Below, one piece after another: positions 1 through 5,202 of a DNA stretch of 5,202 nt. The position numbers and the translations under genes are program-made. Below the pieces are notes generated by a model, which did not search any database, was not told the origin of the DNA, and saw nothing but the letters and a program-made list of their open reading frames with translations. Source of the stretch: Actinomycetes bacterium (GTDB lineage Bacteria; Actinomycetota; Actinomycetes; Propionibacteriales; Propionibacteriaceae); assembly GCA_023393755.1 (NCBI GenBank), contig JAEXCA010000067.1:1-5202 (forward strand). The letters run 5' to 3'. Every line of letters starts with the position of its first letter. Position 1 is the stretch's first letter.

Positions 1-173
1 GCGGCGACGGGGGGGGGGCCGCAGGCCGGGCAGCCCACGGACGCCGGCGGCCGCAGCGGAGCGACCACGGGCGGGGGCACCGGGGTGTCGGTCGCCTGGG
101 CGGGCAGCGGTAGCCCGCAGGTGTCACAGAAGTCGGTCGCGTCCGAAGCGTGGCCGGAAGGACAGATCGGCAT
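1..173 (-). CDS. N-terminal part of a zinc-ribbon protein, probably an FHA-domain protein (3' end outside window)
   Basis: This gene is my own minus-strand reading: ATG at 173..171 and 57 complete codons to the left edge, with no stop. It begins MPICPSGHASDATDFCDTCG, a small zinc ribbon with Cys4, His8, Cys16 and Cys19, where His takes the place of the second Cys. A Pro/Val/Ala linker (about 22-45) follows. Then comes GCPACG (Cys48, Cys51), which looks like the first half of a second ribbon that finishes outside the window. From general knowledge of actinobacterial gene clusters, proteins that start this way next to PP2C, VWA and PknG genes usually carry a C-terminal FHA domain, which binds phosphothreonine. 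That domain is not in the window, so the assignment is inference. The ATG is one base after the VWA stop (TGACATG), with an AGGGG Shine-Dalgarno sequence five bases upstream. A run of ten C falls within codons 52-55. Confidence 0.85.
   Translation of the reverse strand, partial: MPICPSGHASDATDFCDTCGLPLPAQATDTPVPPPVVAPLRPPASVGCPACGPPPVA
9..18 (-). repeat. Homopolymer run of ten C on the coding strand (G on plus)
   Basis: Ten identical bases within the zinc-ribbon/FHA-type gene, read as the last base of a Gly codon followed by three Pro codons (CPACGPPPVA). The current frame gives a sensible ribbon sequence, so no frameshift is evident in the visible part. Runs of this length are prone to polymerase slippage and to sequencing error. 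Confidence 0.85.
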
Positions 174-174
174 G

Positions 175-1455
175 TCAGCCCCTGATTCTGGTGGTCTTCG
201 TCGATGCGGTGTCGAGTGCCATCACGTCCGCCTTGTCGACCGCGCGGCGCAACTGGACGGTGCCGGTGCGGGCGTCGGTGACGTCCACCACCTTGCGCAG
301 CTTGGCGGTCGCCTCGGCGTTGCCGGTCTCGGTGGCCAGTTGCACGGCGCGGCCGAGCTTGGTGGTGGCGGTCGCCTCGTCGCCGGCGGCCTGGGCGGCC
401 AGGCCCTCCTGGATCACCTGGGCGAGTTCGGTCTGGCCGGTGTAGTGCGCGACCTCGGGGTTGATCTGCGCGGTCAGGTTGGTGTCGGCCGACCACTTGG
501 CCTTCACCAGGCCCTGGGTGAGCAGTTCCTGGCCGACCGCCAGCTGCACCCGGGCGGCCAGCTGTTCCTGCCCGACCGTCTTGGCGGCCAGCCGGATGGC
601 GATGTGGTAGTCGCGCTCCTCGTCCCCCCAGGCGCCGGTCGGGTAGCTCATGGTGAGCTGGTTGATCGGGGTGCCGCGGTGGGTCAGGTCCTCCACGGTG
701 GGGGAGACCTGCCGGACGAACTGCACCTGCGCCCCCTGCGGGATCCACACCCGCAGGTCGGCGTTGGCCACGCCGCGGGCCATCGAGTTGCGCAGCAGCT
801 CGGTGAACACCGCCCCCAGCTGGCTGGCATTGGGAATGATGTCGACGGTTCCCAGCAACGCTTGGGCGATCTTGCGGATCTCGGCGACCTTCCAGTCCAC
901 CCCGACGCCGCGGGCGTCCACCTGGAAATGCCCGACGCAGTTGGCGATCGCGGTGTCCAGTTGGGCCTGGGTCTCGTTGTGGTTCTCGCCGTCGGTGAGA
1001 AGGATGGCGTGCTTGTTGGCCAGCGGGCCGACCGAGGCGAACAGCGCCTTGGCCAGGTTGAGCCAGGTGCCCATCGCGGTGCCGCCGTCGGCCCGGAAGA
1101 AGCTGATCGCCCGGCGCGCCTCGGCGCGGGTGCGGGCGTCCATCCGCACCATGCCGGCCCCGGTCTGCACCATCGGGTAGGCCAGGTAGGCCTTGTGGTT
1201 GCCGGCCACCACGGCGAAGTAGGTGCCGTCCAGGATGTGATCCAGGGCGACCATCGCCGCCTGCTTGGCGGCGTTCATGTTGGTCTGGCCCATCGACCCC
1301 GAGGTGTCGACGATGATGATCTCACCCGCGTCGCCCGAGCCGGTCTTGCCGGCCTCGCCGGCGCCGGTGCACGAGATCGTGACGATCGCGTTCACGTCGG
1401 TGCCGCCGTCCGGCAGGTACTCGTTCTGGTACACCGCGGAGGTGAATTCAGCCAT
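175..1455 (-). CDS. VWA-domain protein with intact MIDAS motif and Thr-rich C-terminal tail
   Basis: A 426-residue protein that begins MAEFTSAVYQNEYL. It has a von Willebrand factor A domain at about 45-225. The metal-ion-dependent adhesion site is complete: DTSGSM at 50-55, Thr126 in GGTAMGTWL, and Asp155 in LLTDGENH. VWA domains usually bind protein partners through this metal, so a scaffold or effector role in the cytosol is likely. A beta-rich region (about 230-320) follows, then a helical, TPR-like pair of segments (about 342-390), then a tail at 413-426 (ALDTASTKTTRIRG) with four Thr and one Ser. No signal peptide, membrane segment or zinc ribbon is visible. A Gly/Ala-rich insert (30-45) precedes the MIDAS strand. 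The ATG start overlaps the phosphatase gene by eight bases (ATGGCTGA) and is preceded by a purine-rich GAAGAAGGGG. Sitting between a PP2C phosphatase and a likely FHA protein, it probably works with the kinase and phosphatase; no enzyme activity is expected. Confidence 0.93.
   Translation of the reverse strand: MAEFTSAVYQNEYLPDGGTDVNAIVTISCTGAGEAGKTGSGDAGEIIIVDTSGSMGQTNMNAAKQAAMVALDHILDGTYFAVVAGNHKAYLAYPMVQTGAGMVRMDARTRAEARRAISFFRADGGTAMGTWLNLAKALFASVGPLANKHAILLTDGENHNETQAQLDTAIANCVGHFQVDARGVGVDWKVAEIRKIAQALLGTVDIIPNASQLGAVFTELLRNSMARGVANADLRVWIPQGAQVQFVRQVSPTVEDLTHRGTPINQLTMSYPTGAWGDEERDYHIAIRLAAKTVGQEQLAARVQLAVGQELLTQGLVKAKWSADTNLTAQINPEVAHYTGQTELAQVIQEGLAAQAAGDEATATTKLGRAVQLATETGNAEATAKLRKVVDVTDARTGTVQLRRAVDKADVMALDTASTKTTRIRG
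179..183 (-). promoter_or_regulatory. Shine-Dalgarno of the zinc-ribbon/FHA-type gene
   Basis: AGGGG lies five bases before the ATG at 173..171, inside the last codons (IRG) of the VWA gene. It supports that ATG and re-initiation after the VWA stop one base upstream. Confidence 0.55.
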
Positions 1456-2563
1456 CGATGGGTTCCCCTTCTTCAGCCGGCTCGGCCAGCCCCTCCAGCC
1501 TAATCGGGTAACGCGCCAGCGCCACCGTCACGTTGTCCTGGCCGCCCTGGTCGTTCGCCCAGGCCACCATAGCCCGGGCGATAGCCAGCGGAGACGGGTC
1601 GACCGCGGCCGCGGCGGCCAGCTGCCCGGCGAGCGCGGCCGGTTCGGAGGCGTAGTTCCACAGTCCGTCCGAACAGACCAGCAGCCAGCCCTCGCCGGAC
1701 GGACGCAGCACCCCGGTCCGCGGGATCACGTCCACCGCGTCACTGCCCAGCCACTTGGTGATCGCGTGGGCCTTCGGCATCGCCTCGGCCTCCTCGCGCG
1801 GCATCCCCTGCTCGATGAACTCCTGCGCCATCGAGTCGTCCCGGGTGAGCAGCAGGGACTCCTCGCCCAGCCAGTAGACCCGGCTGTCGCCCAGTGAGCC
1901 GTAGTGGATCGCGTCGGCGGTGACGACCGCGGCGGCGAAGGTGGCCGAGCCGGCGCTGACCCCGTCGCCGGTGGTGGCCGCGGTGATCGCCGCGTTCGCC
2001 TCGGCCGCCGCGGCCACCAGCACCTCGGCGATCTCCTGGTCGCTGCCCTGGGCCCGCTCGGCCAGCACCCGGCAGGCCTGCTCGGCACCGGCCGCGGAGG
2101 CGACGTCGGCCTCGGCCGAACTCGACACCCCGTCACAGACCACCAGCACCGCGCGATCGCCCTCGGCCGCCACCCACAGTGCCTGGGCGTCCTCGTTGCG
2201 GGCGTGCTGGATGCCCCGGTCGCACACCCCGGCCAGCCAGTCCGCCGGCGCGAGCTCGCTGTGGTCGCGGGGATCGGGGGCCTTGGTGCCACAGGTCTGG
2301 CAGTAGCCGTCGGCGTCGATCGTCCCGCCGCACTGGGCGCAGACCCTGGCCTGCGCCTGGACGCCGAGCCGGCGGGTGGCCGCCGAACCGCCGGTGGGCT
2401 GCAGCGGCGGGGGCGGAGCGGTGGGCAGCAGTGGCGCGCCACAGCCCTCGCAGAAGCTCGCCCAGGCGGTCACCGGGTAGGTGCAGGTCGGGCAGCGGCC
2501 CTCGACGGCTGAGGCCGGGGTCGCGCCGCTGTCGAGCAGCGGCCAGGGTTCTTCGTGGCTCAC
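1448..2563 (-). CDS. PP2C-family Ser/Thr protein phosphatase with two N-terminal zinc ribbons
   Basis: A 371-residue metal-dependent phosphatase predicted to remove phosphate from phospho-Ser/Thr proteins, so the natural antagonist of the kinase encoded just upstream. Two zinc ribbons come first (Cys24, 27, 38, 41 and Cys75, 78, 88, 91), separated by a Pro-rich linker (about 47-56). The PP2C domain runs from about 108 to 353. Its motifs are in order: RNEDA with metal-binding Asp125, VCDGVSS with Asp144-Gly145, GSLGDSRVYW at 222-231, ITKWLG at 268-273, LVCSDGLWNY with Asp299, and GGQDNVTVAL with Asp343. All residues expected to hold the two-metal centre are present, so it should be active. Unlike mycobacterial PstP it has no membrane segment, so it should be cytosolic. 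The start is GTG at 2563..2561, overlapping the pknG stop as GTGA, with GGAG six bases upstream. The C-terminus is acidic (EPAEEGEPIDG). The family is near certain; the substrates are inferred. Confidence 0.96.
   Translation of the reverse strand: MSHEEPWPLLDSGATPASAVEGRCPTCTYPVTAWASFCEGCGAPLLPTAPPPPLQPTGGSAATRRLGVQAQARVCAQCGGTIDADGYCQTCGTKAPDPRDHSELAPADWLAGVCDRGIQHARNEDAQALWVAAEGDRAVLVVCDGVSSSAEADVASAAGAEQACRVLAERAQGSDQEIAEVLVAAAAEANAAITAATTGDGVSAGSATFAAAVVTADAIHYGSLGDSRVYWLGEESLLLTRDDSMAQEFIEQGMPREEAEAMPKAHAITKWLGSDAVDVIPRTGVLRPSGEGWLLVCSDGLWNYASEPAALAGQLAAAAAVDPSPLAIARAMVAWANDQGGQDNVTVALARYPIRLEGLAEPAEEGEPIDG
1465..1474 (-). promoter_or_regulatory. Purine-rich ribosome binding site of the VWA gene
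   Basis: GAAGAAGGGG ends nine bases before the ATG at 1455..1453. It is embedded in the phosphatase codons for EEGEP. The spacing is acceptable and it supports the eight-base overlap start. Confidence 0.6.
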
Positions 2564-4872
2564 AGCAGACTCCAGGGTCGAATCGAGTTGGCCAGGTCGA
2601 CGTAGTGCGCCCGTTCGGTCGGGTCGGTGGTCAGCGACGCCCGCTTGCGGTAGGCCTGCTCCAGGCGGGCCCGCAGCCCCGCGGCATCGAGCCGTTGCCC
2701 GCCCAACTGGACCGGGCCCTTGGCGGCCAGGTCGAGCGCCCGCTCCAGCAGGATCTGCTCGTACTCCGCCTGCGTCACCGGCTCCAGCCGGGACGAGCCG
2801 ACCGCGGCCAGCGCCTGGCTGATCGTGGCGGCGTCCGCGGCCTGGTTGGCCAGCAGCACCGCCCGCTGCCGCTGCGACTCGGGGTAGCCGCGGGAGGTGT
2901 TGGGGACGAGCTCGAGCGCGGTGAGGGTGCCCGCGACGTCCCCGCGGCCGGCGCGGACCCGGGCCAGCCCGAAGGCAGACGGAGTGACGTAGTTGGCGTC
3001 GGTCGAGGCGCAGACCTGATAGAGCGTCTCGGCCAGCTCCGGCTCGCCGCCCTGCTCGCAGGCGACCGCGAGCGCCAGCTTGGGGGCCAGCTCACCCGGC
3101 ACCTGGCCGTAGACGGCGTTGAACGACGACTGGGCGGTGGCGTAGTCCTGCGCGTTCAACGCGCCCAGCCCGGCCAGCCAGACCGCCCGCCACTCCCACG
3201 GATCGGCGGTGAGCAGCTTCTGGACGCACTCGTCGAGCATCCGGCGGTCGCCGAGCTCGAGCGCGGCGTAACCCCGGGCCAGCAGTACCTCGGGTGTCTG
3301 CGCCGGCGCGTTGCGCAGCGCGGCCAGCCGCTGCGCCGGCTCGTCCAGGTTGATCCGGTCCACCCAGGCGTGCTGGGGGTCGGTCTCGTCCGGCCGCAGC
3401 CGGGGCAACTGCCGCCAGCTGAACTGGTCACCGGTGGCGGTCGGCGGATCGAACAGCGCCGAAGCCGCGGCGGTGGTCGCCACCCCGGTGGTCCTGGCAC
3501 CCACCACCTCGCGCAGCACGCCGAGCAGCTGGGTGCGCAGCTCGTCGGCGCTGCCGAACCTGTCGTTGGGGTCACGGGCGCAGCACTTCAGCAGCAGCCG
3601 GTAGGCGGCGTCGTGCTCGGCGAAGGCCGGGATCTCGGCCGCCGGCGGGATGCTGAACTCGTAGTCGGACTGGTAGCGGGGGACGTCGGCGCAGAGCACC
3701 ATCAGGGTGCGGCCGACGGTGTAGATGTCGGAGGCGACCGACGGTCCGGCGGTGGCCACCTCCGGGGCCTGGAAGCCGATCGTGCCGTAGATCGCCGACT
3801 CGTCGTCACCGGAGTGGCGCACGCCGCCGAGGTCGATCAGCTTGAGCGTGTCGCCGACCTGGATCACGTTGTCGGGCTTGAAGTCGCAGTACAGCAGGCC
3901 GAGTTCGTGCAGGTAGCTGAAGGCCGGCAGGATCTCGATCAGGAAGGCCAGCGCCTGATCCAGCGGCAGTGGGTTCGGCTGGCCGTTGTTGGCCTCCATC
4001 CGCTGCTTGAGCAGCTGCTTCAGCGACCGGCCGCCGACGTACTCCATCACGATGTAGCCGGCGTCGTCGTGGGTGACGAAGTTGTAGATCTCGACGATCA
4101 GCGGGTGCTCCACCCGGGCCAGGAACTGCTGCTCGCTGATGGTGGCGGCCAGGGCGTCGGAGTCGCCGGCGTTCAGCAGCCCCTTCAGCACCACCCAGCG
4201 GCCCGAGACGTTGAGGTCGCGGGCCAGGTAGATCCAGCCCATCCCGCCGTGCGCCAGCGCACCGGCCCCCTGGTACTGGTTGGCCACCACGTCGCCGGCG
4301 GCCAGCTTGGCGGTGAACGAGTAGGGGGCGCCGCAGTTCGGGCAGAAGCCCTCGCTGCGTCCCTCGCCGACGGTGGAGGACTGGCCGACCTTGGCCCCGC
4401 ACTTGGGGCAGACCCGCCGGTCCTCGGGCACCACCGGGGAGACCAGGACGGCCTTGGCCGGGTCGATCGCCGGGGCGGGCGGGACGTAGGTGAGCCCAGC
4501 GCCGATCCGTCCCGGGCCGGCCCGCCGGGCGCGGCGCCGCCGTACCGCCGGGACGCCGAAGGAGCTCGCCCGGGCCGAACCGAGTGCCGTCGACCCGAGT
4601 TGGGCCGAGGCCCGGGTCAGCGAGCTGACCTCCGGGGCGCTGTCCGGGCCGGCCTGCGGCAGTTCCGGCGGCAACCCGCAGACGTCGCAGTAGCCGTCCA
4701 CGATCCGGCCGTTGCAGCCCGGCTGCGGGCACGGCCCGGTCGCGCTGGTGGCGGGACGCGAGCCGGCGACCCCCCGTCCGACCGGCATCGTCCCGGGGGT
4801 CGGCGGCATACCGCAGACGTCGCAGTAGCCGTCGACGATGGTGCCGGTGCAGCCCGGCTGCCCGCACCTCAC
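2560..4872 (-). CDS. pknG: PknG-type Ser/Thr protein kinase with two extra N-terminal zinc ribbons, rubredoxin-like motif and TPR-type C-terminus
   Basis: A 770-residue soluble Ser/Thr kinase; mycobacterial PknG is about 750. In mycobacteria PknG responds to amino-acid supply through GlnH/GlnX and phosphorylates the FHA protein GarA, adjusting glutamate and 2-oxoglutarate metabolism. Order seen: two near-identical zinc ribbons (Cys3, 8, 17, 20 and Cys48, 53, 62, 65); a Ser/Thr-rich then basic linker (about 80-120, RRRRARR); the family motif RIGAGLTYVPPAPAIDP; a rubredoxin-like motif (Cys155, 158, 177, 180); a kinase domain at about 196-455; and helical TPR-type repeats at about 515-770 containing PGELAPKLALA and ending IRPWSLL, close to the mycobacterial C-terminus. 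Kinase residues: Gly-rich loop ALAHGGMGWIY, Lys230, probable Glu247, catalytic Asp330-Lys332-Asn335 in YCDFKPDN, metal Asp347 in DLG, and APE at 369-371. Cys329 replaces the usual Arg of HRD, so this is a non-RD kinase, as PknG is. There is no transmembrane segment. The GTG start leaves only two codons before the first Cys and follows a GGGGAG Shine-Dalgarno sequence. Confidence 0.97.
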   Translation of the reverse strand: MRCGQPGCTGTIVDGYCDVCGMPPTPGTMPVGRGVAGSRPATSATGPCPQPGCNGRIVDGYCDVCGLPPELPQAGPDSAPEVSSLTRASAQLGSTALGSARASSFGVPAVRRRRARRAGPGRIGAGLTYVPPAPAIDPAKAVLVSPVVPEDRRVCPKCGAKVGQSSTVGEGRSEGFCPNCGAPYSFTAKLAAGDVVANQYQGAGALAHGGMGWIYLARDLNVSGRWVVLKGLLNAGDSDALAATISEQQFLARVEHPLIVEIYNFVTHDDAGYIVMEYVGGRSLKQLLKQRMEANNGQPNPLPLDQALAFLIEILPAFSYLHELGLLYCDFKPDNVIQVGDTLKLIDLGGVRHSGDDESAIYGTIGFQAPEVATAGPSVASDIYTVGRTLMVLCADVPRYQSDYEFSIPPAAEIPAFAEHDAAYRLLLKCCARDPNDRFGSADELRTQLLGVLREVVGARTTGVATTAAASALFDPPTATGDQFSWRQLPRLRPDETDPQHAWVDRINLDEPAQRLAALRNAPAQTPEVLLARGYAALELGDRRMLDECVQKLLTADPWEWRAVWLAGLGALNAQDYATAQSSFNAVYGQVPGELAPKLALAVACEQGGEPELAETLYQVCASTDANYVTPSAFGLARVRAGRGDVAGTLTALELVPNTSRGYPESQRQRAVLLANQAADAATISQALAAVGSSRLEPVTQAEYEQILLERALDLAAKGPVQLGGQRLDAAGLRARLEQAYRKRASLTTDPTERAHYVDLANSIRPWSLL
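2570..2574 (-). promoter_or_regulatory. Shine-Dalgarno of the PP2C gene, inside the end of pknG
   Basis: TGGAG lies six bases before the GTG at 2563..2561. It is embedded in the codons for the last residues of PknG (PWSLL). It supports the GTG start and the coupled GTGA junction. Confidence 0.7.
4666..4726 (-). repeat. Direct repeat copy B: second zinc ribbon of pknG
   Basis: Partner of 4801-4861. It encodes the second ribbon with the same peptide IVDGYCDVCG and the same Cys spacing (C-x4-C-x8-C-x2-C). The DNA differs at about seven positions, and the 74 bases between the copies (4727-4800) encode a Gly/Pro/Thr-containing linker. Confidence 0.9.
4801..4861 (-). repeat. Direct repeat copy A: first zinc ribbon of pknG
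   Basis: This 61-base stretch matches 4666-4726 at an exact offset of 135 bases (45 codons), with about 54 of 61 positions identical by eye. It encodes most of the first ribbon, including the shared peptide IVDGYCDVCG followed by a Pro-Pro end. An in-frame internal duplication of the N-terminal ribbon is the simplest explanation. Confidence 0.9.
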
Positions 4873-5202
4873 GCGCCGCTCCCCGGTCGGGTCTTCAGGT
4901 AGTCCAGCCGCGCCGAGTAGGCGGCCAGCAGCTCGTTGACCACCGGCAGCACGGTCGGACCGTCGGGGCTGAACTGCGCCCGCGCCAGCTCGGCGATCGC
5001 GACCAGGGTGGGGTCGGCGGCCCGGCCCAGCGACCCGGCCTTCGCGGTCAGCGCGCTGAGCAGGTCACGGGTGCGGGAGACCTCGCCGATCGCCGCGCTC
5101 AGGTCGCGGTGCGCGGCGGCCAGCGCCGCGGCGTAGGAGTCGAGCCGGGTGAGATAGGGCTCCAGCGCGGCCCTGGTGTTCGGGATCGGGCCCAGGCTGG
5201 CC
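4869..5202 (-). CDS. C-terminal part of an alpha-helical protein of unknown function, upstream of pknG (5' end outside window)
   Basis: My own reading of the minus strand gives an open frame of 110 codons entering from the right edge and ending at a TGA at 4871..4869. The visible part is rich in Ala, Leu and Arg and is predicted to be almost wholly helical (for example LDSYAAALAAAHRDLSAAIG). It has no cysteine, no obvious membrane segment, and ends in the short tail YLKTRPGSGA. The TGA overlaps the GTG start of pknG by four bases (GTGA), so the two genes are very probably co-translated. I do not recognise a catalytic motif. In mycobacteria the pknG operon also encodes GlnX, a membrane protein with a helical sensor region, and GlnH, a solute-binding protein. 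The fragment does not look like the end of a solute-binding protein. A GlnX-like or other helical partner of PknG is possible but unproven. The reading frame is well supported; the function is unknown. Confidence 0.8.
   Translation of the reverse strand, partial: ASLGPIPNTRAALEPYLTRLDSYAAALAAAHRDLSAAIGEVSRTRDLLSALTAKAGSLGRAADPTLVAIAELARAQFSPDGPTVLPVVNELLAAYSARLDYLKTRPGSGA
4879..4884 (-). promoter_or_regulatory. Shine-Dalgarno of pknG, inside the upstream gene
   Basis: GGGGAG lies six bases before the GTG at 4872..4870. It falls within the last codons of the upstream gene and supports this GTG as the start. Together with the GTGA stop/start overlap it indicates translational coupling. Confidence 0.7.

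Noticed and set aside
85..1503. A 472-codon open frame on the plus strand opposite the VWA gene
   Set aside because: Low-complexity Gly/Val/Leu/His/Arg composition, no domain, and it runs across the two gene junctions at 173-175 and 1448-1455. It is a shadow of the VWA gene.
1726..2442. A 238-codon minus-strand frame inside the PP2C gene
   Set aside because: The Arg/Pro/Ser-rich translation is the shifted frame of the phosphatase, whose motifs occupy the true frame.
4666..4861. Possible CRISPR-like or mobile-element repeat
   Set aside because: Only two copies, exactly in frame and encoding matching zinc ribbons. This is a protein-level domain duplication.
3806..4867. A 353-codon minus-strand frame inside pknG
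   Set aside because: The Arg/Gly/Ala/Pro-rich translation is the shifted frame of the zinc-ribbon and kinase regions; it contains no motif of its own.
2560..4872. PknG as a pseudokinase because HRD is altered
   Set aside because: The catalytic Lys, Asp, Asn and metal Asp are all present, and the missing Arg is normal for PknG-type non-RD kinases.
2179..4902. A 907-codon open frame on the plus strand opposite pknG
   Set aside because: Its translation is dominated by Arg, Gly, Pro, Ala and Val with no recognisable domain. It lies antisense to a kinase whose every motif is intact. Long antisense frames are expected opposite GC-rich actinobacterial genes.
1..5202. Promoters, terminators, tRNA or small RNA genes in the window
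   Set aside because: Genes overlap or abut throughout, leaving no intergenic space, and I saw no convincing hairpin-T-run or tRNA-like structure.

Overview
The window is very GC-rich, almost fully coding DNA from an actinomycete (Actinomycetota). This rests on the strong G/C bias at third codon positions, two GTG starts, and a PknG-type kinase that closely resembles the mycobacterial protein from its rubredoxin motif to its C-terminus. The neighbouring gene set differs from Mycobacterium, where PknG lies directly beside the solute-binding protein gene glnH. I cannot name the genus from sequence alone.

All real genes lie on the minus strand and read right to left, without intergenic space. 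In transcription order: (1) the 3' end of a helical, cysteine-free protein of unknown function (4869-5202, cut by the right edge); (2) pknG, a soluble Ser/Thr protein kinase with two extra N-terminal zinc-ribbon repeats, the family rubredoxin-like motif, a kinase domain and a helical TPR-type C-terminus (2560-4872); (3) a PP2C-type Ser/Thr phosphatase with two N-terminal zinc ribbons (1448-2563); (4) a von Willebrand factor A (VWA) protein with an intact MIDAS motif and a Thr-rich C-terminal tail (175-1455); (5) the first 57 codons of a zinc-ribbon protein that in this context probably continues into an FHA phosphothreonine-binding domain outside the window (1-173).

The junctions are a 4-base GTGA overlap, a second 4-base GTGA overlap, an 8-base overlap and a 1-base gap. 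Each Shine-Dalgarno sequence sits inside the end of the preceding gene. This indicates one translationally coupled operon whose promoter and terminator lie outside the window.

Together the genes look like a compact protein-phosphorylation device: a writer (kinase), an eraser (PP2C), a MIDAS-type scaffold or effector (VWA) and a likely reader (FHA). They share a recurring small zinc-ribbon module, with three copies in the kinase, two in the phosphatase and one plus the start of another in the putative reader. Known PknG biology (amino-acid sensing through GlnH/GlnX and phosphorylation of the FHA protein GarA) suggests a role in nitrogen/carbon status signalling, but the actual substrates here are inferred.
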